In this document: positions 43,901 to 53,543 of the stretch, one piece after another
Layout: the number at the start of each line of letters is the position of its first letter
How positions within the stretch are numbered: the first letter of the stretch is position 1
NCBI RefSeq assembly: GCF_011683955.1
Contig: NZ_JAAQPI010000004.1
Span: 434,001 to 498,000, forward strand
Direction of reading: 5' to 3'
Source of the DNA: Pseudomaricurvus alkylphenolicus
Lineage (GTDB): Bacteria; Pseudomonadota; Gammaproteobacteria; Pseudomonadales; Cellvibrionaceae
Length of the DNA stretch: 64,000 bases
The notes under the pieces: generated by a model
Database searches by the model: none
The model's input: the letters and a program-made list of their open reading frames with translations, nothing else
Told to the model about the DNA's origin: nothing
Program-made: the position numbers and the translations under genes

Positions 43901-45082
43901 TCAAACCCTCTCGATAAGAACCGCCATACCCTGCCCCGCACCCAGGCACATGGATAAAATGGCGTAGCGCCCGCAAGTATCCGCCAGGTGATCCATAGCG
44001 GTCAGCGCCATACGCACACCGGTCGCCCCTGGCGGATGCCCGATGGATATGCCGCCGCCATAAAGATTGGTGCGCTCACGAGGAATGCCCAACTGCTGCT
44101 CCGCGTGCAGATTAACCACGGCAAAGGCTTCGTTGATTTCGAAATAGTCGATGTCTGCCACTGCCAGGTCGCGGCGTTGCAACAGATTGGCGATGGCCGG
44201 CACCGGGCCACATCCCATAATACGCGGGGGCACACCCACCACTTCCCAGTCGACGACTCGCGCTTTGGGAGACAAGCCATTGGCAACCGCGCTTTCGCGA
44301 TCTGCCACGATCACAAACGCGGCTCCGTCGGTCATACCACTGGCATTGCCCGCCGTTACGCGGCCGTTTTCCCGAAATGCAGGCCTAAGCGTCTTGAGTT
44401 TTTCCAGCGTGGTTTGCGGACGAGGAAACTCATCCTGTTCGAACAGGCGAGTGCCCCTTCGCTCAGGCACCTCGATCGGGGCGATCTGACGAGCCAGAAA
44501 TCCCGACTCCATGGCCGCAGCGGCGCGTCGCTGGCTGGTCAGTGCGTATTCGTCCATGGCCTCTCGCGTGTAGCCGAAATCATCGGCCAGGGCCTCGGCG
44601 GTCCCCCCCATCAAGGTCAGATCAAAAGGGTCACGATAGGCATAATCGATGGTGTCCACGACCTGACTGTTGCCGCGTTTCATGCCCCAGCGACTGTCCA
44701 CCAGTGCGTAGGGTGCACGCGAAGTATTTTCATAGCCACCGGCCAGTGCCACTCGACTGTGACCGGTGAGAATCTGCTCGGCCGCCGAAACAATAGCCTG
44801 GGTACCCGAGCCGCAGGCCCGTGATACGTTCAAAGCCCGACTGTCTTCCGCCATTCCCGCTTTCAGGGCGATCACACGACTGGCGTGGTAACCCCCCTGA
44901 TCCACCGGTACCACATTGCCACAGACCAGGTGGTCCACCTGTTGCGCTGAAAGATTCTCAGACGCCAGCGTCGCCTTGGCGGCATGCGCCGCCAGATCGG
45001 TACCGGCAATGGCGGCCAGGGATTTACCAAAATCTCCAAAGGGAGTGCGCTTTCCACCACACAAGACAATTTCTGTTTTCAT
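43901..45082 (-). CDS. Thiolase (acetyl-CoA acyltransferase)
   Basis: About 393 residues from ATG 45082 (MKTEIVLCGG, GGAG site upstream); the frame to 45160 enters the promoter box. The nucleophile Cys lies in RACGSGTQAIVSA. The active-site His loop is GGGISIGHPPGATG, and the second Cys is in CLGAGQGMAVL. It cleaves a 3-oxoacyl-CoA with CoA to acetyl- or propionyl-CoA. It is first in the operon thiolase - dehydrogenase - ligase - small ORF, whose promoter box (45153-45209) is shared with the mutase operon. Confidence 0.92.
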   Translation of the reverse strand: MKTEIVLCGGKRTPFGDFGKSLAAIAGTDLAAHAAKATLASENLSAQQVDHLVCGNVVPVDQGGYHASRVIALKAGMAEDSRALNVSRACGSGTQAIVSAAEQILTGHSRVALAGGYENTSRAPYALVDSRWGMKRGNSQVVDTIDYAYRDPFDLTLMGGTAEALADDFGYTREAMDEYALTSQRRAAAAMESGFLARQIAPIEVPERRGTRLFEQDEFPRPQTTLEKLKTLRPAFRENGRVTAGNASGMTDGAAFVIVADRESAVANGLSPKARVVDWEVVGVPPRIMGCGPVPAIANLLQRRDLAVADIDYFEINEAFAVVNLHAEQQLGIPRERTNLYGGGISIGHPPGATGVRMALTAMDHLADTCGRYAILSMCLGAGQGMAVLIERV

Positions 45083-45152
45083 GAGACTCCACTCCGGCAA
45101 CAAATCAATAATTGAATTTCGAAAACCAACGGTATGACTTAGACAGACATCA

Positions 45153-45209
45153 TTAACCAAACAAGTATTTGTTTTTCTATTAGATCAAGTTTACCCCGGT
45201 TCGTCAAGT
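45153..45209 (-). promoter_or_regulatory. Promoter/operator box A, thiolase operon
   Basis: On the minus strand -35 TTGACG (45202-45207), 17-bp spacer, -10 TCTAAT (45179-45184). Directly downstream lies AAACAA-GTAT-TTGTTT on the plus strand (45159-45174), a perfect 6-bp-arm palindrome. The whole box matches box B (52354-52410) at about 47 of 57 positions, 34 of the first 37. A repressor here would block transcription start. The TetR gene begins 84 bases beyond. Confidence 0.75.
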
Positions 45210-45292
45210 CAGCCCCTGTTGAATGCTTAGTCATTGAATTTATTAGTGTTTTGTTTGAAAATCTGATCTCTGTGAAAACCGGATGAATACTC

Positions 45293-45898
45293 ATGAGCGG
45301 CAAATCAACTTCGAGCTCCAAGACAACAACCAAAGCGAGACGCTCTCACAACCGCGTCCAACCGCTACTGGATGCTGCCGCCAAGTTATTTGCCACCAAG
45401 GGTTACAAAGAAACCACGATGCGTGACATCGGCTCAGAGATCGGCATGCTGCCGGGGTCGGTTTACTACCACTTCAAATCCAAACAAGAGTTACTGTTAG
45501 CGGTTTATGAACAGGCCGTCACGGGCATCAAGACTCGGTTGCTGGCTGCCATTGCTGACGAACAGGACCCCTGGCGAAAACTCGAAGTCGCTGTTGTCAC
45601 ACACACCGAGACCATCCTGGACCAAAATGACTATGCCCACGTGATGATCGGTGTGCTGCCCGACAAGGCACCTGAGATCCAGCAGGAGCTCACGGCCTTG
45701 CGAGACGGCTACGAAGCCATTTTGATTGAGCTGATCGATGAACTCCCCGTGCGAAAAGGTATCGATCGCAAGCTCTTGAGGCTCATGCTCTTAGGCGCCA
45801 TCAACTCCACTCAAATCTGGTATCAGGAAGGTACGATTTCGCCCGAGGAAATTGCACGTACCTTCGTAGGTTATATCAAAGATCCGGTCGCCAAATAG
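45293..45898 (+). CDS. TetR-family regulator of the mutase/thiolase operons
   Basis: A 201-residue TetR protein. The DNA-binding helices are VQPLLDAAAKLFATKGYKETTMRDIGSEIGMLPGSVYYHFKSKQELL; the C-terminal ligand domain has no named subtype. ATG 45293 is the first Met. It is divergent from the thiolase operon and faces box A. The AAACAA-N4-TTGTTT palindrome has the size and form expected of a TetR site, so this protein is the best candidate to bind boxes A and B, with an acyl-CoA as inducer. That link is inference. Confidence 0.9.
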   Translation: MSGKSTSSSKTTTKARRSHNRVQPLLDAAAKLFATKGYKETTMRDIGSEIGMLPGSVYYHFKSKQELLLAVYEQAVTGIKTRLLAAIADEQDPWRKLEVAVVTHTETILDQNDYAHVMIGVLPDKAPEIQQELTALRDGYEAILIELIDELPVRKGIDRKLLRLMLLGAINSTQIWYQEGTISPEEIARTFVGYIKDPVAK

Positions 45899-45905
45899 CC
45901 GACCG

Positions 45906-48050
45906 TCAATAGTTATAGCTCAGTTCGACCCCCCAGGTTCTTGGCGTGCCTCCCCAGGCGATACCGCCCAGTACGTTCAAGCCCCAGGTAAAGTGCTCTT
46001 CATCGGTCAGGTTTTTTCCGAACAGGGCAACCCCCCATTTGTCGTCTTCACTCAGAAAACGAACGCTTGCCGACACATCCTCGAAAGACGGTGAATCAAT
46101 AAAATTACCATCGTCGAGTTTCATTTCTGCCGTGTGGCTGTAACTGATTCGAGACACCAGCACACCCCAATCCGCCACTTCCTGTTCATGAGTTAACGCC
46201 AGCATAATTTGCTGATCGGGTACTCGGCCAAACTCCAGGTCCTTCGCCTCCGGGTCCACAGTGCCATCGCCATCAATGTCAAAGTTATCGTAGCTGTCGT
46301 AGGATGCATCGGTGTAGCCGTAGTTGAGGTTTAACACAAGATTGTCCAGTAGCTGCGCCGTCAACTCTAGCTCAGCCCCTGCTATGGTCGCCGCAGCCGC
46401 ATTGAGTGTCGTTTGCAACAAGGTCACTGGATCAACAACGGTGCGCTGGAGATCGTCATAGGTGTTGTAATAGATAGCGGCGTTAACTCTCAGGCGATCG
46501 TCCAAAAAGTCCGCCTTCACCCCCAACTCAAAGGCATCGACAATCTCTTCGTCATAAGGTGTCGTCAGCGGTGACCCGCGCATGGCAAATCCCCCGCTGC
46601 GAAAGCCCCGGGTAGCCGTACCGAAGAGCAGCACATTCTCAGCGGCCTGGTAGGATAAACTCACTTTCGGGGAAAAGTTGGTCCACTGCTCACTGTCTTG
46701 CGGGCCAAAGATACAGTCCATGACAACATCCGCATTGGGGTCACAAAACCCAGGGGTTGCCGCTGCACCAAAGGCAGCTGTGCGGGCTGTTTTTTCTTCC
46801 CTGGTATAACGCCCACCCAGATTGAGTGTCAGAGCGTCTGACAAATTGATATCCACATCTGCAAAAACGCCTTTGGAATTGTGGTCAAGCTTTGCTTGAG
46901 TGTTAACGTTCACCACCGGGTTTCTTTGCTCGACGTAATCCCAGGACTGTTTAAAATAATAGGCGCCGACCGTAAAGCGATAGTTATCCGAGAACTCAGA
47001 AGCGTAGCGAATTTCCTGACTGAATTGATCCTGATCCAAAGCTGCGGACTGTGAGAATATGTCGGCCGACATTGCGTCTATATCCACGCGATCCCGAGCA
47101 TCTACCGCTCGATAGCCGGTGACTGATGTCAGGGTACCGTGACCCAAATCGTAGTTGACTTCCAGGGCATAGAAGTTGACGTCGCCATCCGTCAAACCTT
47201 CATCGCCCTGGTTGGTGGTAAATTTTTTTCGATCAGAATCGCTTAGCTGGAAGGTCACACCGCCATCACCTTCATTGCTGTACTTTTCAGCGATGAGCGT
47301 GAGATCCAGCTCATCGGAGGGTGTGTACTTCAATACACCCCGCAGCATTCTCGATTCGGACTCTCCCGATTCCCCACCCAGCGAGTTATTGCGAATATAC
47401 CCGGATCGATTCTTATCCTGGACAGCTACTCTGACTGCAAGCTTATCCTCTAAAATCGGAGCCTCGAGGTAGCCGGCAAAGTCACTTCTCCCATAGCTGC
47501 CTGCGGTTATCTTTCCACCAAAGCCAAAGTCGCCGCTCGGCCGGGCTGATCGAACATTAAATGCACCAGCGGTAACATTGCGACCAAACAGCGTTCCTTG
47601 AGGACCACGAAGAATTTCAACCGACTCCAGATCGTACGAATCAAGCAACCCACCATAGTTTACGCCCCAGAAAACACCGTCTTGAACGAGGCCCGCGGTA
47701 GGTTCATCAGTCGGTACAGAACCACTCAGCCCCATGCCTCGTATAAAGACATTGGCCACACCGGCTCGTGTACCTGCGTTTTCAACCTCAACATTGGGTG
47801 ACAGGTCTCCGAGATCAGCAAGGTTCTCAGCAAAGACGGCCTCCATTTGTGAGCTTCCGAATACCGATGCCGATACGGGTACATCCTGGAGGCTTTCGGC
47901 AGCCGCCCTCTTCCTTGCTGTAACCACCACCTCTTCTAATAAACTGTTGATGGTACTGCTTGAGTAGACGTCCGCAGATGTCAAGGATATCGCGCCAAAG
48001 ATGGCTACACTCAAGGCGGTTTTTGTACTCAGATCGCTCTTTATTTTCAT
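45906..48050 (-). CDS. TonB-dependent outer-membrane receptor 3
   Basis: A 714-residue receptor with a signal region, TonB box EEVVVTARKR, plug motifs (NVFIRGMGLSGSVPTD, GLVQDGVFWG, VEILRGPQGTLFGRNVTAGAFNV) and a barrel ending in WGVELSYNY. It lies 112 bases after the AraC gene that ends the mutase operon and is convergent with the TetR gene. It may bring in the substrate of the mutase/ligase pathway; its own promoter was not identified. Confidence 0.9.
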   Translation of the reverse strand: MKIKSDLSTKTALSVAIFGAISLTSADVYSSSTINSLLEEVVVTARKRAAAESLQDVPVSASVFGSSQMEAVFAENLADLGDLSPNVEVENAGTRAGVANVFIRGMGLSGSVPTDEPTAGLVQDGVFWGVNYGGLLDSYDLESVEILRGPQGTLFGRNVTAGAFNVRSARPSGDFGFGGKITAGSYGRSDFAGYLEAPILEDKLAVRVAVQDKNRSGYIRNNSLGGESGESESRMLRGVLKYTPSDELDLTLIAEKYSNEGDGGVTFQLSDSDRKKFTTNQGDEGLTDGDVNFYALEVNYDLGHGTLTSVTGYRAVDARDRVDIDAMSADIFSQSAALDQDQFSQEIRYASEFSDNYRFTVGAYYFKQSWDYVEQRNPVVNVNTQAKLDHNSKGVFADVDINLSDALTLNLGGRYTREEKTARTAAFGAAATPGFCDPNADVVMDCIFGPQDSEQWTNFSPKVSLSYQAAENVLLFGTATRGFRSGGFAMRGSPLTTPYDEEIVDAFELGVKADFLDDRLRVNAAIYYNTYDDLQRTVVDPVTLLQTTLNAAAATIAGAELELTAQLLDNLVLNLNYGYTDASYDSYDNFDIDGDGTVDPEAKDLEFGRVPDQQIMLALTHEQEVADWGVLVSRISYSHTAEMKLDDGNFIDSPSFEDVSASVRFLSEDDKWGVALFGKNLTDEEHFTWGLNVLGGIAWGGTPRTWGVELSYNY

Positions 48051-48161
48051 GTTGATACTCTCTTCGTGATTATGGTTAGAGTATCTCGTAACCCTATGGC
48101 AACCGGTTATTCAGAATGCGTCAGTGTGTGTTCAGGAGGCGCACACTTTGCTGCGGACTGT

Positions 48162-49154
48162 TCAGTGCTTTCTCATGGTCTCACTGGGCGTACAACCATA
48201 GACTTCTTTATAGGCACGGGAAAAGTGACCAAAGCTGGCGACACTGTATTTGTGTAATATATCGGCTACCTGTTCTCCGGCGGCGCAGTTACGCAGTTCC
48301 TCGTGAATGGCACGAATGCGCTTATTGGTGATATATTCTTTAGGGGTCTTACCGGTATAGGTTTTAAAGCCTTTCTGTAAGGTTCGCGTGGAGACACATA
48401 CCGCTGCAGCCAACTCAGACAGGGAAATAGACTGCCTCAGGTGCTCTTCGATATAAGTGATAGCGCTACGAACATGCCTGGGGTTTTTGAGCACCGTTTC
48501 GCGCTTTAGAAAATGGCTGTAGTTATGTGGCTGGATATCCAGGAGCAACGACATCAACATCTTGTTAACCGACTGCAAAAAATGCTCGCTCGCCCCGACG
48601 TCGCCAAACAGTGACAGTTGCTCGCAGAAATACAAAAGACTGCGCAGCCATGACTGACTGTGTTCGTTTCCATCCGGCATACTCAAGTCAAAAACCAGGG
48701 GTTGTTTGATATCGGCGTTAAGTAACTGACAAAGATGCTGCTCCAGAGCTTCCCGTTCAAACAAAATGGTCAACCGGCGACTCCCGCGCCACAAACGCAT
48801 CCGGTAGTTCTCAGAAGGAGAGATAACAACGGTTGAGCCCTTTACGGTTTGCGCTCGGTTGCGTTTGCTTTCGACTTCCGTGCACCCGGCCAATGTGGTC
48901 TGGGTAATAAAGCAGTCGCTCTGCTCGGGCAGTATTTCTATATCTTCGCCATAGGAACTGCAGAACAGCTTGGTGCCATAAAAGGAGATGCCATTCAACT
49001 GTGTAGCGGTGTTGGTTCGTCGGCCAATAACATCAAGCTTATGCGGACTGAGTTTTCGGACCACGAAGTCTTCTACCGCGTCGATGTCGGTCGATTGAAA
49101 CATTGGATAACCGGTCAGGAGCATCGCATGATCATTATTCATCGTGTTCACCAT
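48162..49154 (-). CDS. AraC-family regulator
   Basis: A 330-residue regulator with an AraC_binding_2-like N-terminal region and a C-terminal double helix-turn-helix (SISLSELAAAVCVSTRTLQKGF; YSVASFGHFSRAYKEVYGCTP). It starts 20 bases after the MeaB stop, making it the fourth gene of the mutase operon, and precedes TonB receptor 3, a likely target. A second layer of control by pathway substrate is plausible. Confidence 0.85.
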   Translation of the reverse strand: MVNTMNNDHAMLLTGYPMFQSTDIDAVEDFVVRKLSPHKLDVIGRRTNTATQLNGISFYGTKLFCSSYGEDIEILPEQSDCFITQTTLAGCTEVESKRNRAQTVKGSTVVISPSENYRMRLWRGSRRLTILFEREALEQHLCQLLNADIKQPLVFDLSMPDGNEHSQSWLRSLLYFCEQLSLFGDVGASEHFLQSVNKMLMSLLLDIQPHNYSHFLKRETVLKNPRHVRSAITYIEEHLRQSISLSELAAAVCVSTRTLQKGFKTYTGKTPKEYITNKRIRAIHEELRNCAAGEQVADILHKYSVASFGHFSRAYKEVYGCTPSETMRKH

Positions 49155-49173
49155 TTTCCGCTACACCTATGGG

Positions 49174-50133
49174 TTAAAGTATTGCTCCGTACCGAATGCG
49201 AATAAGATCGGTAATCGCCTTCTCGTTGTCGCAGTTGCCTTCAATAACTGCAGTAATAATGCTGGCGGATTCGGGGCTGGTGTCGCCCTGCAACCAGCAC
49301 TTAAGCTGTTCGGCAGCCTGTTGCGCCAGTAATCGGCGGGTACGGTCCAACAAGCGCTCACTCTTGCTGGCGTTAAACTTCGACTGTGATTGACTGCCGA
49401 TGGCCGACACCAATTCCTCGATGCCCGATCCCGCCGTGGCGATGGTGCTGACAACCGGCACCTGTTGCGACTCTTCCCTGCGCAACTGCAGCATTGCTTT
49501 TAGCTGGCGTTCCGTGCGCTGCGCCAGAGGCGAGTCGGCCTTGTTAACCACCAGCACATCGGCGATTTCGAGAATGCCGGCTTTAATGGCCTGCACGTCA
49601 TCACCCAGGCCCGGTGCGTTAATCACCACGTTAATATCTGCGACCTCGGCCACTTCAGTTTCGGACTGCCCGGCGCCGACGGTTTCCAGAATCACCACAT
49701 CCCAACCGGCGGCATCGATCAGATCAACAACCCGGAGCACACTGGCCGACAATCCGCCCAAGTGACCGCGGGCAGAGAGCGAGCGAATAAACACGCCTGG
49801 GTCATCCGTGTGTTCGCCCATTCGGGTGCGGTCACCCAGCACCGAGCCGCCGCTGATCGGGCTGGAGGGATCAACCGCCACCACGGCTACGCGTTTATCC
49901 TGACCGCGCAGTTCTGTGATCAACGCGTTAATCAGCGTTGACTTGCCGGCACCGGGCGGCCCGGTGATGCCTATCACTTCCGCCTGGCCCGTAAACGGGC
50001 GAACGGCGTGATGCAGGGCATTACCGACATCCGCATGGGAGTCCACAAGACTGATGGCCCGCGCCAGCGAGGCCACCTCGCCGTTGCGCAGTCGCGACAG
50101 CAGGTTATCGACATAGTCGCTCACTTTGCTCAT
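49174..50133 (-). CDS. meaB: MeaB/ArgK-type mutase chaperone GTPase
   Basis: About 319 residues from ATG 50133, which has GGGAGG upstream; the frame to 50160 overlaps the mutase stop. The G1 loop is GITGPPGAGKSTLINAL and the G3 region VDPSSPISGGSVLGDRTRM is distinctive of MeaB. VNKADSP gives the base-recognition motif. MeaB loads adenosylcobalamin and protects B12 mutases from inactivation. Its place directly after the mutase large subunit confirms the B12 assignment. Confidence 0.93.
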   Translation of the reverse strand: MSKVSDYVDNLLSRLRNGEVASLARAISLVDSHADVGNALHHAVRPFTGQAEVIGITGPPGAGKSTLINALITELRGQDKRVAVVAVDPSSPISGGSVLGDRTRMGEHTDDPGVFIRSLSARGHLGGLSASVLRVVDLIDAAGWDVVILETVGAGQSETEVAEVADINVVINAPGLGDDVQAIKAGILEIADVLVVNKADSPLAQRTERQLKAMLQLRREESQQVPVVSTIATAGSGIEELVSAIGSQSQSKFNASKSERLLDRTRRLLAQQAAEQLKCWLQGDTSPESASIITAVIEGNCDNEKAITDLIRIRYGAIL

Positions 50134-50149
50134 ATCTCCCTCCCGGCAT

Positions 50150-51832
50150 TTACGCCACAATCAGCGGATGACCGAAACCCAATTCCTCGCGCAGCAGCGC
50201 AATGATCTCGCCATGGGTTGCGCCCACTTCCGCGGCTTCCACCACTCGCGCAAACACATTTTCATCATCGCTGTTGGCGGCGCGGGTGAGATTATCAAGC
50301 GCCTTGTTGATCGCTTGCTGGCTGCGGCCCTCCTTAAAGGCTTTGAAGTTGTCGATATGGGCCTGCATTTTAATCGGATCCGGGCGACTGGTCGCTACTT
50401 GCTCACCGCTGTCCTCGTCGTCCCGGTAGCAGTTTACGCCGACGATTTTCTCTTCCCCGGTTTCGATCTGCTCCTGACGCGCCATGGCGGATTCCCCAAT
50501 CATGCTCTGCACCAAACCGGTTTCAACGGCTTTGTACATACCGCCGGCGGCATCGACCTTTTCCATCACTTTCAGAATCTCTGCTTCCATCTGATCGGTA
50601 AGGCGCTCCACATAATAGGAACCGCCCAGAGGATCGATCACATCACACAGGTGCGCTTCTTCCCGCAGGATATTTTGGGTGGCCACCGCGATCTTGGCGG
50701 TCTCTTCGGTCGGGCAGGTGATGGGCTCGTCATAGGCATCGGTATGCATGGACTGAATACCGCCGAAGATGCCGGACATGGCTTGTACCGCCACTCGGGC
50801 AATATTATTGAGCGGCTGTTGGGCGGTCAGATCCACACCGGAGGTTTGGCCGTGAAACTTGAAGCGCCAGGAACGCGGATCTTTGGCGCCAAGGCGGTCG
50901 CGGGTAATGCGAGCCCAGATTCGACGCGCAGCTCGGAACTTGGCCACCTCTTCAAAGAAGCTGATAGAGATATCAAAAAAGAAAGTAAAACGCGGCAGAA
51001 TCGAATCCGGATCCATACCACGAGCGATACAGTCTTCGGCGTGCTGGATCGCCGAAGAGAAGGTAAAGGCAATCGTCTCCGCGGGCGTCGCACCCGCCTG
51101 TTGCATGTGCTGCCCCACTATCGACATAGGATTCCAGTTGGGCACATGCTCGCGACAGTACTCGATATGGTCCACCAACACCCGGCGCGACCCCGGCAAT
51201 GACAAGCGGTAGAACATATGGTTGGCCACAAAGTGGGAGATATAGTCACTCTGGTTGGAAGTGCCGGTAATCTTGTCCCAGGAAATCCCCCGGCGCTTGG
51301 CCACATTGAGCATAAAGGCAAACAAGGTAAACGGCGACGGATCGTTCATGGCCGCTGAAATCTGGTCCAGGGGAACACCATCGAGGCAAGTATCCATATG
51401 ATCAACGGTATTAACCACTGTGCCGCAGGTGCCCAGCAAAGGCAGGGGAACTGTATCGCAATCCACTCCACGGAAACCGGAGTTACAGGGCAACAGGCTG
51501 ATGGCATTGGCCCCCAGATTCAAAATGGACCGCACTCGCTCGTTATAGTCATCCGGCGTGCCTAAACCAATCAGCTGGCGCTGGGTCCAGGTGCGGCCGC
51601 GGTGCATGGTGGGGTAGATGCCCCGGGTGTAGGGGAACTGACCGGGAAAGCCCTGTTTATCCAGATACTGAGCTTGATCCGGTAACTGTTCCGGGGTATA
51701 GAGCGGCTCGATTTCGATGCCGGATATATTCTTGATAACGCGGTCATTGGAGCCGATTTGTTGGGCGTATTCCGACTGCCACTGTGCCTGCGCCTGTTTG
51801 ACGCCTTTACTGTTTTTCTCGTAACTGCCCAT
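50150..51832 (-). CDS. B12-dependent acyl-CoA mutase, large subunit (non-canonical)
   Basis: A 560-residue TIM-barrel subunit of the methylmalonyl-CoA mutase superfamily: [24 protein letters not shown] (His242, equivalent of the catalytic His244), [26 protein letters not shown] and [10 protein letters not shown]. The two substrate-selecting positions differ from all types I know. RQLIG has Leu87 where methylmalonyl-CoA mutase has Tyr89 (RQYAG), isobutyryl-type has Phe and 2-hydroxyisobutyryl-type has Ile. FVAN has Ala203 where those have Arg207 (VRN), Gln or Gln. The Arg that holds a free carboxylate is thus lacking, so methylmalonyl-CoA is unlikely. The B12 domain is a separate gene 2 bases upstream. 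Confidence 0.9.
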   Translation of the reverse strand: MGSYEKNSKGVKQAQAQWQSEYAQQIGSNDRVIKNISGIEIEPLYTPEQLPDQAQYLDKQGFPGQFPYTRGIYPTMHRGRTWTQRQLIGLGTPDDYNERVRSILNLGANAISLLPCNSGFRGVDCDTVPLPLLGTCGTVVNTVDHMDTCLDGVPLDQISAAMNDPSPFTLFAFMLNVAKRRGISWDKITGTSNQSDYISHFVANHMFYRLSLPGSRRVLVDHIEYCREHVPNWNPMSIVGQHMQQAGATPAETIAFTFSSAIQHAEDCIARGMDPDSILPRFTFFFDISISFFEEVAKFRAARRIWARITRDRLGAKDPRSWRFKFHGQTSGVDLTAQQPLNNIARVAVQAMSGIFGGIQSMHTDAYDEPITCPTEETAKIAVATQNILREEAHLCDVIDPLGGSYYVERLTDQMEAEILKVMEKVDAAGGMYKAVETGLVQSMIGESAMARQEQIETGEEKIVGVNCYRDDEDSGEQVATSRPDPIKMQAHIDNFKAFKEGRSQQAINKALDNLTRAANSDDENVFARVVEAAEVGATHGEIIALLREELGFGHPLIVA

Positions 51833-51834
51833 CT

Positions 51835-52296
51835 TTAACCCCCGAATGCCTGTTGTTTCTTCTCACGAGATTCTGCCGCCAGACCTTTTGCACACTCGAC
51901 GATATCGTCGCGCTGGGAGCCCGGTCCAAAAATGGCGCGCACGCCGGCTTTCAACAACATGGGGCGCTCCTGCTCAGGAATAATGCCGCCGACAAATACC
52001 TCCACGCTATCCAACCCCGCCTCGCGCAGCGCCGCCATCATTTCGGGGATGATCAGATGGTCTGTCGCCAAGGAGCTGATACCGATCAGGTCCACATCCT
52101 CCTGCAGGGCCAACTGCACCACGGACTGAATCTCTTGCCACGGTGGCGTGTAAATCACCTCCATGCCGGCATCGCGCAAGTAGGCCGCCACGATGCGGCT
52201 GCCGCGATCATGGCCATCCAGGCCAATTTTGGTGATCAAGGCACGCGCGGGACTGCCCTCAAGGTTGTGGGAGGTGACGGTAAGCGGTTGATTCAT
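51835..52296 (-). CDS. B12-binding small subunit of the acyl-CoA mutase
   Basis: A 153-residue cobalamin-binding domain. GLDGHDRG carries the DxHxxG motif whose His ligates cobalt; [10 protein letters not shown] and [13 protein letters not shown] complete the usual SxL and GG elements. It is first in the mutase operon, directly before the large subunit, as in split isobutyryl- and 2-hydroxyisobutyryl-CoA mutases. Transcription begins at box B 58 or more bases upstream. Confidence 0.93.
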   Translation of the reverse strand: MNQPLTVTSHNLEGSPARALITKIGLDGHDRGSRIVAAYLRDAGMEVIYTPPWQEIQSVVQLALQEDVDLIGISSLATDHLIIPEMMAALREAGLDSVEVFVGGIIPEQERPMLLKAGVRAIFGPGSQRDDIVECAKGLAAESREKKQQAFGG

Positions 52297-52353
52297 GAAA
52301 GCTACTCCAATGCCAGTGACTGTGAAGGGATCGAATGAAGGGAACTCAATTCC

Positions 52354-52410
52354 TTAACCAAACAACTATTTGCTTTTCTATTGGATCAAGATTTGAGCGC
52401 GTCGTCAAGT
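52354..52410 (-). promoter_or_regulatory. Promoter/operator box B, mutase operon
   Basis: On the minus strand -35 TTGACG (52403-52408), 17-bp spacer, -10 TCCAAT (52380-52385), then AAACAA-CTAT-TTGCTT on the plus strand (52360-52375). Layout and sequence match box A at the thiolase operon, including TTAACC at one end and TCGTCAAGT at the other. The rest of the gap 52411-52607 holds no gene I can support. Confidence 0.75.
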
Positions 52411-52607
52411 AGAGGTTAAAAAGCGGGCGTTTTGGTCAATTGGGGCCAAACGGTGGTTATGTTGTCTGACCTATGAGGAAGCGGATCGCTTGTTGGAGGT
52501 AGCCTCCTGACCCACCATTGAAATGACGAATTGTGAGGGGCATTTGTCCGAAATTTACAAATTTGGCAAAATTAAGAGCTTGAATAAGATTCATAAGCCT
52601 TAAACCA

Positions 52608-53543
52608 ATGACAACCGAACAGCACCCACTACAGCAAGAACTAGACAACAACCTCACTAAATTCCCCCAGCAGGTCGCTAGGGTGTTTCATGGCCGAGGG
52701 CGTTTTTTTCCGGCACTCGAAAGCATAAATATTGAGTGGTATCCGCCGGTGTTGTTCGTTCAGTGTTATGAGGGGGAACTTGGCAGCGACGTTAGGTCTG
52801 CACTCGAGCAAGTGTTTGAACTCCATGCCAATGTTGAAACCGTGTTGGTACAATCCCGGCCCTGGCCCGATGTTGAAAACCAGATTCTGTTTACCCGCCG
52901 TAACGAAGAGCAATCGCTGCCTTTGGAATTTCATACCCCACTCACTGAAGAGCTGGTGTGTCACGTCAGCTTGGGTAAAAACCGCAATACCGGTGTGTTT
53001 CCCGATATGCGCAGCGGTTGGGCCTGGGTGCAAGAACACGCCTCTGGCAAGCGCGTGCTCAATCTGTTTTCTTATACCTCGGTATTTTCCCTGTTTGCCT
53101 TAAAAGGCGGCGCCAAGAAAGTTGTCAATATCGACATGTGCGGCAGCGCCACCAAAACCGCACAACTCAATCACGAGTTGAACGATCTACTCGATGAAAG
53201 AGTCTCGATTTGGAAAAAGAATATTCTTAAATCCAACAGCCAAATTGCCAAACAGTCAAAATTTGACATCATTGTTCTTGATCCGCCGCCTTTTCACAAA
53301 GGGTCGTTTAAGGGCTGGTCGGATTACCAGAAGCTGTTGCGGCGCTGTCGTAGTTATTTGAAAGTCGACGGTATCATTTTGGCAGCGCTGAATAATCAGC
53401 AGGTCACTTTTGCTGAGTTTGCAAGTGACATACTGGAGACGATTGAGGCGCCTGCAACCATTAAACAGTTGGCTCTTAACGAAGAAATTAAAGAACTGGA
53501 GCCCGATAAAGGGCTAAAACTTGCCTTGATTGAGTTGGGTTGA
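52608..53543 (+). CDS. SAM-dependent methyltransferase (RlmI/RlmK-like)
   Basis: A 311-residue Rossmann methyltransferase. The SAM loop is VLNLFSYTSVFSLFALKGGAKKVVNID; the catalytic motif is IIVLDPPPFHKGSF, as in 23S rRNA methyltransferases of the RlmI/RlmL type (Methyltrans_SAM family). It lacks the N-terminal PUA domain of RlmI, so it is a short variant. The substrate is probably rRNA or another RNA, but unproven. It is followed by a gene-poor decayed stretch. Confidence 0.82.
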   Translation: MTTEQHPLQQELDNNLTKFPQQVARVFHGRGRFFPALESINIEWYPPVLFVQCYEGELGSDVRSALEQVFELHANVETVLVQSRPWPDVENQILFTRRNEEQSLPLEFHTPLTEELVCHVSLGKNRNTGVFPDMRSGWAWVQEHASGKRVLNLFSYTSVFSLFALKGGAKKVVNIDMCGSATKTAQLNHELNDLLDERVSIWKKNILKSNSQIAKQSKFDIIVLDPPPFHKGSFKGWSDYQKLLRRCRSYLKVDGIILAALNNQQVTFAEFASDILETIEAPATIKQLALNEEIKELEPDKGLKLALIELG

